A stretch of DNA of 5,003 bases from Chloroflexota bacterium (GTDB lineage Bacteria; Chloroflexota; Limnocylindria; Limnocylindrales; CSP1-4), in NCBI GenBank assembly GCA_021812735.1, contig JAKAMV010000741.1:1-5003 (forward strand), in the 5' to 3' direction. Shown here in pieces: positions 1-5,003 of the stretch. The first letter of the stretch is position 1. Each line of letters begins with the position of its first letter. The notes under the pieces are model-generated. The model ran no database searches, was not told the DNA's origin, and saw nothing but the letters and a program-made list of their open reading frames with translations. The translations under genes were made by a program, and so were the position numbers.

Positions 1-1755
1 GTCGCCTCGCTCCTCTGCGCGTTGACGGTCGTGCCCGTGCTGGCGTTCCTGCTCATCCGCAAGGTCCCGGCCAACGTGGACGAGGACGGCGAGCCCAAGA
101 ACTCGCTCTGGATCCGCGTGTACACACCGACCATCACCGCGGCGCTGCGGAACCGCTGGACCAAGCTGGGCGTGGTCGGGGTGGCGGTCATGCTGTTCCT
201 GGCGACCGGCATCATCGCGCCGCTGCTGCCCACCGCGTTCATCAACGCGGGCGGCGAGACGATCCTCCAGGCGACCATCGCGCCGCCCGCCGGCACCAGC
301 AGCCAGGCCGTGCTCGACCGCGCCTCCCAGGCCGAGCAGATCCTGCGCGGCGACCCGAAGGTGCTGCACGTGGCGACCTCGATCCCCGGCGAGAGCGACA
401 CGGGATTCCAGACCATCGTCGCGGCCCAGAGCGGCCTCCCCGCCAACTCGGCGCGGATGACGATCCGTCTCGACCCCTCGGTCGACCTCAACGAGTACAG
501 CAAGAAGCTGTCCGACGAGCTGGCGCCGGTCAAGACCGGCGGCTGGGACGTGGCTGTCGCCCAGTCCGCGGGCTTCACGTCGAACAACCTGACGGTGGTC
601 GTCTCGGCCGAGGACCCGGCCAAGGTGGCGGCCGCCAACGATGCGGTCATGGCCGCGCTGCGCGGCAACCCCGACCTGCTCAACCTCAAGAGCGACCTGT
701 CGAAGGGCACGCCCGAGATCGAGGTCACGCCCGACCCGGCCAAGGCGATCATGGTCGGCATGACCGCGGCGCAGGTCGCGCAGGCCGTGCGGGCGATGCT
801 CGTGCCGAGCACGGCGACCTCGGTCACGCTCGCGGGCGAGACGAACGCGACGCCGGTCGTCGTCCAGGTTGACCCCAAGGCCGTCGCGTCAGTCGAGGAC
901 CTCAAGAACATCCTGGTCGGCACCGCCGCCAAGATGCCGCTGGGCAAGATCGCGACCGTCGAGCAGGTCGACGCCCAGGGGACGATCACGCGCGTCGACC
1001 AGTCGCCCGCCGCGACGGTCTCCGCGGAGATCACGAGCGTCGACACCGGCAAGGTGAGCCAGGACGTCCAAGCGCAGGTCGACGCGATGGTCGCCGACGG
1101 AACGATCCCCGCAGGCGTCGATGTCCGGCTGACGGGCGTCACCCAAGAGCAGCGGAACGCCTTCTCGGGGCTCTACGTGTCCATGGGCGTGGCCGTCCTG
1201 GTCGTGTACCTCGCGATGGTGCTGACCTTCAACTCGCTCATCACCCCGTTCATCATCCTGTTCAGCCTCCCGCTCGCGACCATCGGGGCGTTCCCGGCGC
1301 TGCTGCTGACGGGTCGCCCGCTCGGCGTCAGCGCGCTGATCGGCTTCCTGATGCTGATCGGCATCGTGGTCACCAACGCGATCGTGCTCCTCGACCTGGT
1401 CGAGCGGCTTCGGGCGCAGGGGCTGTCGACCCACGACGCGCTGATCGAGGGTGGGCGCACACGCGTGCGGCCGATCCTCATGACCGCGATCGCCACGATC
1501 CTGGCGCTGATCCCGCTGGCGGCCGGGTTCAACCAGGGGTCGATCATCGCCGCGGAGCTCGGCACGGTCGTCATCGGCGGCCTGTTCAGCTCCACCTTCC
1601 TGACCCTGCTGGTGGTGCCGGTCGTGTACTCCCTTGTCGACGGGCTGCGCTCCCGCCTGGCCCGACGGGGCGGGGGCACAGGCCATGGCGAGGGGCTGCC
1701 CATGCTCGAGCCGGCCGAGATCTCGCGAGTCGAGGTCTGGCGAGCCGAGGTCTAG
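1..1755 (+). CDS. RND-family efflux permease, SwrC/YerP-like, C-terminal half (5' end outside window)
   Basis: This is an inner-membrane proton-driven efflux permease of the RND (AcrB/HAE1-type) superfamily, which exports drugs, surfactants or other amphiphiles. The frame is open from base 1, so the gene starts upstream; 584 residues are visible against about 1,050 usual, so the N-terminal half with TM1-5 and the first porter loop is missing. Numbering from base 1, the end of TM6 is at residues 1-19 and TM7 at about 56-74. The second large extracytoplasmic loop spans about 75-385, and TM8-TM12 lie at roughly 390-409, 414-434, 443-465, 490-510 and 519-544. Family hallmarks are GFLMLIGIVVTNAIVLLD in TM10 and RPILMTAIATI in TM11; these and the TM8-9 region look closer to Bacillus SwrC (YerP) than to AcrB. 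The position of the AcrB TM10 lysine is Thr458. The TM4 aspartates that relay protons lie outside the window. The tail after TM12 is short, Gly/Arg-rich, and ends in a pentapeptide repeat. No adaptor or outer-membrane partner gene follows. The RND assignment is firm; the substrate is unknown. Confidence 0.93.
   Translation, partial: VASLLCALTVVPVLAFLLIRKVPANVDEDGEPKNSLWIRVYTPTITAALRNRWTKLGVVGVAVMLFLATGIIAPLLPTAFINAGGETILQATIAPPAGTSSQAVLDRASQAEQILRGDPKVLHVATSIPGESDTGFQTIVAAQSGLPANSARMTIRLDPSVDLNEYSKKLSDELAPVKTGGWDVAVAQSAGFTSNNLTVVVSAEDPAKVAAANDAVMAALRGNPDLLNLKSDLSKGTPEIEVTPDPAKAIMVGMTAAQVAQAVRAMLVPSTATSVTLAGETNATPVVVQVDPKAVASVEDLKNILVGTAAKMPLGKIATVEQVDAQGTITRVDQSPAATVSAEITSVDTGKVSQDVQAQVDAMVADGTIPAGVDVRLTGVTQEQRNAFSGLYVSMGVAVLVVYLAMVLTFNSLITPFIILFSLPLATIGAFPALLLTGRPLGVSALIGFLMLIGIVVTNAIVLLDLVERLRAQGLSTHDALIEGGRTRVRPILMTAIATILALIPLAAGFNQGSIIAAELGTVVIGGLFSSTFLTLLVVPVVYSLVDGLRSRLARRGGGTGHGEGLPMLEPAEISRVEVWRAEV
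1708..1752 (+). repeat. Three in-frame 15-nt tandem repeats at the 3' end of the RND gene
   Basis: Three consecutive 15-nt units (1708-1722, 1723-1737, 1738-1752) encode EPAEI, SRVEV and WRAEV, the last residues of the RND protein. Units two and three are nearly identical; the first is more diverged. The stop codon TAG (1753-1755) directly follows the third unit and differs by one base from the TGG that opens that unit. This looks like slippage or duplication at the gene end. No function is implied. Confidence 0.7.
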
Positions 1756-1800
1756 GCCGCCGGCGGGTCGGAGCGGACCCGCGCCGCGCCGACCCGTGGC
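1756..1800 (+). terminator. GC-rich inverted repeats after the RND gene, probable terminator
   Basis: Directly after the RND stop codon two mutually exclusive perfect stems can form. GCGGGTC (1763-1769) pairs with GACCCGC (1776-1782) over a 6-nt loop. Alternatively CGGGTCGG (1764-1771) pairs with CCGACCCG (1789-1796) over a 17-nt loop, and GCC (1756-1758) with GGC (1798-1800) could extend that fold. There is no T-tract, so a classical intrinsic terminator is not shown, but U-less GC hairpins are common at gene ends in high-GC bacteria. The position, before the separate osmC gene, fits termination of the pump transcript. An attenuator or mRNA-stabilising 3' hairpin is the alternative. Confidence 0.5.
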
Positions 1801-1845
1801 AACCTAGCCGCACGCAGATCGTTCCCGCGTCCCGCCGAAATGCCC

Positions 1846-1853
1846 GAGGAGGA
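1846..1853 (+). promoter_or_regulatory. Shine-Dalgarno sequence of osmC
   Basis: GAGGAGGA lies 6 nt upstream of the ATG at 1860, a strong match to the anti-Shine-Dalgarno sequence at normal spacing, and it fixes the osmC start. I could not identify a convincing -35/-10 pair in the preceding 1801-1845 stretch. Confidence 0.8.
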
Positions 1854-1859
1854 CCCGCC

Positions 1860-2300
1860 ATGGGGATCACCAGCACCGCCGACGTCACTTGGTCCGGAAG
1901 CCTGATCGAGGGCTCGGGGTCCATCGACTACGTCGGGTCCGGCGCCTTCAGCCGCATGCCCATCACCTGGGCCGCGCGAACGGAGGACCACAACGGCAAG
2001 ACCAGTCCCGAGGAGCTGATCGCCGCGGCCCATGCGGCGTGCTTCTCGATGGCCTTCTCGAGCCGGCTCGCCAAGAACGGGACCCCGGCAGCCAAGCTGT
2101 CGGTCAAGGCGACGGTCACCTTCGACAAGGGCGACGCGGGCTGGGGCATCGCGTCGTCGGCCATCACCGTCCGCGGCGAGGTGCCCGGCATCGACCAGGC
2201 CAAGTTCATCGAGCTGGCCGAGGACGCCAAGCAGGGCTGCCCGGTGTCACAGGCCCTCAAGGGCAACGTGGCGCTGTCGGTGGAGGCGACGCTCGCCTGA
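1860..2300 (+). CDS. osmC: OsmC family peroxiredoxin (organic hydroperoxide / osmotic stress protein)
   Basis: This is a cytoplasmic thiol peroxidase that reduces organic hydroperoxides and hydrogen peroxide, part of oxidative and osmotic stress defence. At 146 residues it is full length for the family. The key motifs are all present: the segment TSPEELIAAAHAACFSMAFS carries Glu51 and the peroxidatic Cys61, and KQGCPVSQAL carries the resolving Cys127. Arg40, in the position expected for the catalytic arginine, precedes them. The segment DAGWGIASSAITVRGEVPGID and the CPVSQAL motif match E. coli OsmC rather than the Ohr branch, so I use the name osmC. The start is set by a strong ribosome binding site. 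The gene lies 104 bp after the RND gene on the same strand, separated by a terminator-like inverted repeat, so it is probably transcribed alone. No OhrR/MarR-type regulator gene is visible nearby, which also fits OsmC better than Ohr. The family call is very sure; the physiological substrate is inferred. Confidence 0.96.
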   Translation: MGITSTADVTWSGSLIEGSGSIDYVGSGAFSRMPITWAARTEDHNGKTSPEELIAAAHAACFSMAFSSRLAKNGTPAAKLSVKATVTFDKGDAGWGIASSAITVRGEVPGIDQAKFIELAEDAKQGCPVSQALKGNVALSVEATLA

Positions 2301-2310
2301 CCGCCTCCGC
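2280..2310 (+). terminator. Hairpin overlapping the osmC stop codon
   Basis: GGAGGCG (2282-2288) is perfectly complementary to CGCCTCC (2302-2308). One G-U wobble and one G-C pair extend this to a 9-bp stem with a 13-nt loop that contains the osmC stop codon. No T-run follows. It sits between convergent osmC and the hydrolase gene, so it could serve as a U-less terminator for osmC or, read from the other strand, for the hydrolase transcript. In GC-rich DNA a stem of this size can also arise by chance. Confidence 0.35.
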
Positions 2311-2370
2311 GCCATCGACCACGACGAGGGGCTCCGCGCCGGGCGCCGGGGCCGCCTCCGTCCGGCTCCG
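2301..2370. other. Convergent intergenic spacer between osmC and the hydrolase gene
   Basis: This 70-bp gap separates two convergent genes and should hold the transcription ends of both. It is very GC-rich, with a direct 7-nt repeat GCGCCGG (twice in tandem near 2336-2349) and two copies of GGCTCCG (2330-2336 and 2364-2370). Apart from the right arm of the hairpin that overlaps the osmC stop, I see no clear terminator with a T-tract and no small gene. Confidence 0.5.
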
Positions 2371-3309
2371 CTAGCCGATGGTCAGGACGCGCCGCGGGTT
2401 GGCCACCGTCAGCTGGGCGATCTCGGTGTCGCTCACGCCTCGCGCGCGCAGGCGTGGCAGGAACGCGGTCTGCAGGTACGCGTAGCCGTTCCCCTCGTAG
2501 CGGCGCAGCTGGCTGTTGTGGCAGACGTCCTGGCTGAGCAGGATGCGGTCGCCGTGTCCGCGCGAGAGCAGCTCGAGCAGCAGGTCGATGACCCGGGCCT
2601 CTCCGTGGCGCTCGGTGGGCTCGAAGGCCATGCCCAGGAAGTCGAACTCGATCGAGGCGCCCCGCTCGAGCAGCCCGAGATAGTGGTCGAGCCGCGGGTA
2701 GGAGTCCGAGTGCCCGATGACCACGCGGCCCGGGTCCGCCCCCTCCTCCTCGAGGATGTCCAGCTGCAGGGCGCCCACGGGCGACTGCGCCGCGTGCGTG
2801 GAGATCGCCAGACCCGTCCGCCGCGACGCCCGCGCCACGGCACGGAACACGCGCTCCTCCGCCGGGCTGACCCACGGCTTGTCGGTGCCGATCTCGCCGA
2901 GGATGCCGATCCGGATGCCCGTGTCCCCCACCCCGACGGTCGCCTCGGCCACCAGCTCCTCCGCCAGCTCGTCGGTCATCCGCCGGTCGATCCTCGCCTC
3001 GGGCGGGTAGTACGGGTTGCGGTACCAGCCGCCGCCCATGACGATGTTGAGGCCCGACGAGCGCGCGAGACCGGCGAGCCAGGCGGGGTCTCGGCCCACC
3101 CCCGGCAGCGTGAGGTCGGCGAGCGTCGAGCCGCCCGCCTCGCGGAACAGGCGGAGCTCGTCGAGGATGACGGGCTTGTCCCGCGTGAGCTCCCAGTAGT
3201 CGTACCGCCCCGGGATCTGCCACAGGGCGATCTGCGTATGCTCGTGGGGGAGCGTGAATCCCAGGACCGACGGGTCCACGGGGCCGAGGACAGTCATGGC
3301 GTGCGGCAT
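2371..3309 (-). CDS. Phosphotriesterase-related metal-dependent hydrolase (PHP/PTE family, amidohydrolase superfamily)
   Basis: This is a binuclear-metal TIM-barrel hydrolase of the phosphotriesterase-like branch of the amidohydrolase superfamily, probably cytoplasmic as no signal peptide is seen. It is complete at 312 residues (PTE/PHP proteins are usually about 290-360). The metal-site residues appear in the expected order: HxH in LPHEHT (His22, His24), bridging Glu139 in GILGEIGT, His172 in ISTHA, His200 in IGHSD, and Asp261 in LLSQDVC. The bridging ligand is Glu, as in E. coli PHP (YhfV), and not the carboxylated Lys of true phosphotriesterases and PLL lactonases, so a paraoxonase-like activity should not be assumed; a lactone, ester or phosphoester substrate is possible. 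The start ATG at 3309 has no good ribosome binding site; Met5 (3297) is an alternative. I found no in-frame ATG, GTG or TTG in the roughly 70 bases upstream. It is convergent with osmC and divergent from the membrane-protein gene. The family call is firm; the substrate is unknown. Confidence 0.94.
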   Translation of the reverse strand: MPHAMTVLGPVDPSVLGFTLPHEHTQIALWQIPGRYDYWELTRDKPVILDELRLFREAGGSTLADLTLPGVGRDPAWLAGLARSSGLNIVMGGGWYRNPYYPPEARIDRRMTDELAEELVAEATVGVGDTGIRIGILGEIGTDKPWVSPAEERVFRAVARASRRTGLAISTHAAQSPVGALQLDILEEEGADPGRVVIGHSDSYPRLDHYLGLLERGASIEFDFLGMAFEPTERHGEARVIDLLLELLSRGHGDRILLSQDVCHNSQLRRYEGNGYAYLQTAFLPRLRARGVSDTEIAQLTVANPRRVLTIG

Positions 3310-3383
3310 GCGGCGATCGTATTCCCGGAACGCTGCCGCGCGCGGACGCGCTACGCTCGTCGCGTGATGGGAAGGAGCGCCAG
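3310..3383. promoter_or_regulatory. Divergent promoter region between hydrolase and membrane-protein genes
   Basis: This 74-bp gap must hold the promoters of both divergent genes. On the minus strand TACGAT (3316-3321) fits a TAnnnT -10 box and ends 6 nt before the hydrolase ATG, a spacing typical of leaderless transcripts. On the plus strand TACGCT (3352-3357) is a possible -10 box for the membrane-protein gene, placing transcription start near 3364, just before its ribosome binding site. I see no good TTGACA-like -35 for either. ACGCG (3346-3350) and CGCGT (3361-3365) form an inverted repeat flanking the plus-strand -10 candidate, a weak operator candidate. Confidence 0.45.
3370..3377 (+). 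promoter_or_regulatory. Shine-Dalgarno sequence of the membrane-protein gene
   Basis: GGAAGGAG lies 6 nt before the ATG at 3384 and decides that start over later in-frame candidates. The neighbouring divergent hydrolase gene lacks such a site. Confidence 0.75.
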
Positions 3384-3947
3384 ATGACGGGCCAGCGGCA
3401 CGGCGATGCCCTCCGGGGCGAGGTGGTCAACGACGGCGTCCACGCCTACGGCTGGGAGTGGACCGAGGTGGGCGGCCGCGGCCGGGGCCGCGTCCCGTGG
3501 TTCGGCATCTTCCTGGTGGTGTTCGGCGGACTGCTCCTGCTCCAGCAGCTGCTCCCGGACCTCAGGCAGGCGGGCTCCATCCTGTTCCTCGCCGTCGGCG
3601 TGGCGTTCCTCGTGTCGTGGGTCGTCAACCGCGGGATGGGGTCGCTCTACCTCGGCGCGATCATCAGCGGGCTCGCGGCGCCAGGGCTGCTGGAGGCCGC
3701 CGGGGTGGTCAGCGGCCCGGGCCTCGGCACGCTGTGCCTCGGCGTCGCGTTCCTGTTCATCGCGCTCGTGCGGGCGGCCAGCCGCGCCGGGTGGGGCTGG
3801 CAGGCCGTCTTCGGCGTGCTCCTCGTCGCGATCGGCGGCTCGTCGCTGGCGCTCTCCGGCGTCAGCGACCTGCTCTGGCCGCTGCTGCTGGTGGCGCTGG
3901 GCATCGTCGTGCTCGCCCGCTCGTCGGGCGTCCGGCGCGCCAGGTAG
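3384..3947 (+). CDS. Six-helix integral membrane protein, LiaF/DUF5668-like, function unknown
   Basis: I do not recognise a defined function. The 187-residue product has a hydrophilic, probably cytoplasmic N-terminus (residues 1-37, with a Gly/Arg patch GGRGRGR at 30-36). About six hydrophobic segments follow at roughly 38-57, 64-82, 87-104, 112-131, 139-157 and 162-178, and the C-terminus is basic (SGVRRAR). The pattern of short helices with FGGLLLLQQLLPD in the first and LLWPLLLVALGIVVL in the last resembles the LiaI/LiaF-type transmembrane domain (DUF5668). Members of that group are found in envelope-stress systems of Gram-positive bacteria, but the soluble C-terminal LiaF domain is absent. 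There are no obvious charged or catalytic residues inside the helices to suggest a transporter or enzyme. The start is supported by a strong ribosome binding site. No LiaRS-like two-component genes are next to it here, so a stress role is only a guess. It is convergent with the aminotransferase gene. Confidence 0.85.
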   Translation: MTGQRHGDALRGEVVNDGVHAYGWEWTEVGGRGRGRVPWFGIFLVVFGGLLLLQQLLPDLRQAGSILFLAVGVAFLVSWVVNRGMGSLYLGAIISGLAAPGLLEAAGVVSGPGLGTLCLGVAFLFIALVRAASRAGWGWQAVFGVLLVAIGGSSLALSGVSDLLWPLLLVALGIVVLARSSGVRRAR

Positions 3948-3962
3948 CCTACGGGCCTAGCC
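3943..3962. terminator. Small hairpin shared by two convergent gene ends
   Basis: Between the stop codons of the membrane-protein and aminotransferase genes, GCC (3947-3949) and GGC (3954-3956) enclose TACG, which as RNA on the plus strand is a C(UACG)G loop of the stable UNCG class. Allowing two single-base bulges (3957 and 3960), the stem extends outward through 3945-3946/3958-3959 and 3943-3944/3961-3962. No T-run follows on either strand. The stem contains bases of both stop codons. It is a plausible short bidirectional terminator, but the stem is weak and only the position makes it notable. Confidence 0.35.
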
Positions 3963-5003
3963 GACTGCGGCGGTCGCCGCGTCCAGCGCGTCGCGCAGGC
4001 CGTCCGCCACCCGGACGAGCTCGGGCTCGGTGATGACAAACGGCGGCCCGAGCAGCACGATGTCGCCGTCGGTCCCGTTCGCGTTGCCGGTGCCGGAGTA
4101 CAGCAGGAGCCCGTTCTCGCGGGCGATCCGGAGGACGTTCTCGACCAGCCTGGACGCGCGCGGATAGGGCGTCTTGGTCGTCCGGTCGCGCACCAGCTCC
4201 ACGCCCACCATCAGCCCGCGGCCGCGGATGTCGCCGACGGACGGGTGATCGTCGAGCCGCTCATGGAGGAGCGCCTTGAGCTGGGCGCCCTTGACCAGCG
4301 AGGCGCCGACCAGCGACTCGGCCTCCAGGATGCGCAGCACCTCGCCCGCCACCGCGGCCGCGGTGGGCTGGTGCGAGTACGTGAATCCGTGGGTGAAGCC
4401 GCCCCCGGACCGGATCGTGGCGTGGACCTCGCCCGTCGCGGCGGCGAAGCCGAACGGCCAGTAGCCGCTCGTGGCGCCCTTGGCGGCCACCAGGAGGTCG
4501 GGGCGGACGCCCCAGTGGTCGACGCCGAACCACGCGCCCGTGCGCCCGAATCCCGTCATCACCTCGTCGGCGATGACGAGCACGCCGTGCCGGCGGCAGA
4601 CCTCGGCGATGGCCGGCCAGTAGCCCTCGGGAGGCTCCGCGGCGCCCAGCGAGGCGCCCACGATGGGCTCCGCCACGAACGCGGCCACCTTCCGCGGCCC
4701 GGCCTCGACGATGGCCGCGTCGAGCTCCTCGGCCAGCTCCTCGGCGCTGCCCAGCGCGTTGGCCCCCGGCTCGCCCGCCCGGTACGCGTAGGCCGCCGAG
4801 ACGTGGCGGAAGCGGCCCAGCCACGGCTCATAGGGGCGGCGCAGCGGCTTTCGGCCGGAGAGGTCGAGCGCCCCGAGCGTATTGCCGTGGTAGCTGCTCC
4901 AGCGGGCAAAGACCACCGTGCGGTCCTGCTCGCCGCGGGCGAGCTGTGCAGCGCGCGCCATCTTGAGCGCGGTCTCGATGGCCTCGGAGCCGCCGCTCAC
5001 CGG
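3957..5003 (-). CDS. PLP-dependent class III aminotransferase, partial (5' end outside window)
   Basis: This is a fold-type I, class III pyridoxal-phosphate aminotransferase, a cytoplasmic enzyme that moves an amino group, usually from an omega-amine or amino acid, to a keto acid. The frame stays open to the right edge. The GTG at 4998-5000 is an internal Val codon within the conserved PVSGGSEAIETALK segment, so the true start is upstream. About 349 residues are visible of a usual 430-460, leaving roughly 100 N-terminal residues missing. Numbering from that Val: SGGSEA (2-7) binds the PLP phosphate, Tyr38-His39 (SYHGNTLGALDLSG) stacks on the cofactor, Glu111 lies in AEPIVG, and Asp145 in LVIADEVMTGFGRTG contacts the pyridine nitrogen. 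Lys174 (AAKGATSGYWPFG) is the Schiff-base lysine and Thr207 is in HGFTYSHQPTAAA. The C-terminal domain carries IRGRGLMVGVELV. It is the group often labelled 'aspartate aminotransferase family protein'. BioA-, taurine- or beta-alanine-type activities cannot be told apart here. It ends 9 bp from the convergent membrane-protein gene. Confidence 0.94.
   Translation of the reverse strand, partial: PVSGGSEAIETALKMARAAQLARGEQDRTVVFARWSSYHGNTLGALDLSGRKPLRRPYEPWLGRFRHVSAAYAYRAGEPGANALGSAEELAEELDAAIVEAGPRKVAAFVAEPIVGASLGAAEPPEGYWPAIAEVCRRHGVLVIADEVMTGFGRTGAWFGVDHWGVRPDLLVAAKGATSGYWPFGFAAATGEVHATIRSGGGFTHGFTYSHQPTAAAVAGEVLRILEAESLVGASLVKGAQLKALLHERLDDHPSVGDIRGRGLMVGVELVRDRTTKTPYPRASRLVENVLRIARENGLLLYSGTGNANGTDGDIVLLGPPFVITEPELVRVADGLRDALDAATAAVG

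Noticed and set aside
889..1703. Two long minus-strand frames antisense to the RND gene
   Set aside because: Their composition is dominated by Asp/Arg/Gln/His or Arg/Ser runs that mirror the conserved membrane segments of the pump. They have no independent evidence of coding.
3338..3351. GCGCG/CGCGC hairpin in the divergent promoter region
   Set aside because: A 5-bp all-GC stem with a 4-nt loop is expected by chance in DNA of this composition, and its position matches no gene end.
2032..3387. 451-codon open frame on the plus strand antisense to the hydrolase gene
   Set aside because: It has Arg/Ser/Pro-rich composition, no domain and no ribosome binding site, and it overlaps the 3' part of osmC. 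It is a shadow of the hydrolase gene.
1928..3430. 500-codon open frame on the minus strand spanning the osmC and hydrolase genes
   Set aside because: It lies antisense to osmC and out of frame with the hydrolase gene. The product is low-complexity, rich in Arg/Gly/Pro/Ala with no recognisable domain, as expected from high-GC shadow frames, while both overlapped genes have intact family motifs.
4261..4909. Minus-strand frames overlapping the aminotransferase gene in other registers
   Set aside because: They are Arg/Gly/Ala-rich translations of the same DNA that encodes the catalytic Lys and Asp motifs of the aminotransferase in the correct frame.
4998..5000. GTG as the start codon of the aminotransferase
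   Set aside because: It falls inside the conserved PVSGGSEA cofactor-binding segment, about 100 residues from where the family's N-terminus should be. The reading frame continues off the window edge.
1..5003. A new multi-gene defence, mobile or biosynthetic system
   Set aside because: The five genes alternate in orientation, belong to common chromosomal families and lack integrase, transposase, nuclease, repeat-array or toxin-antitoxin signatures.

Overview
The window is high-GC bacterial DNA (about 70% G+C by eye). It is densely coding, has short intergenic gaps and a strong third-position G/C bias, so long shadow frames run antisense to the real genes. The gene set and style fit a high-GC actinobacterium or a high-GC Chloroflexota-type organism. 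The RND pump most resembles the SwrC/YerP type known from Gram-positive bacteria, and there is a LiaF-like small membrane protein. I cannot name a genus from sequence alone.

Layout, left to right. (1) Positions 1-1755 (+) hold the C-terminal half of an RND-superfamily efflux permease, cut by the left edge. It ends in a short 15-nt/5-residue tandem repeat and is followed by a strong inverted repeat, a likely terminator. (2) Positions 1860-2300 (+) hold a complete osmC peroxidase gene with a clear Shine-Dalgarno sequence and both catalytic cysteines. (3) Convergent to it, 2371-3309 (-) encodes a phosphotriesterase-related metal-dependent hydrolase with all metal ligands. Its bridging ligand is a glutamate, as in the PHP branch, not a carboxylated lysine. 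(4) A 74-bp divergent intergenic region follows. (5) Positions 3384-3947 (+) encode a six-helix membrane protein of unknown function with LiaF/DUF5668-like character. (6) Convergent to it with only 9 bp between stop codons, 3957-5003 (-) holds the C-terminal three quarters of a PLP-dependent class III aminotransferase, cut by the right edge. The gap contains a small hairpin that includes bases of both stop codons.

The genes do not form one obvious pathway. The alternating orientations (+ + - + -) mean at most the RND and osmC genes could share a transcript, and the inverted repeat between them argues against that. The region looks like ordinary chromosomal housekeeping/stress/catabolic content. 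I see no mobile element, CRISPR array, tRNA/rRNA, prophage or recognisable new multi-gene system. The points worth a second look are small: the repeat tail of the pump, competing hairpins after it, a possible leaderless start for the hydrolase, and a compact hairpin shared by two convergent genes.
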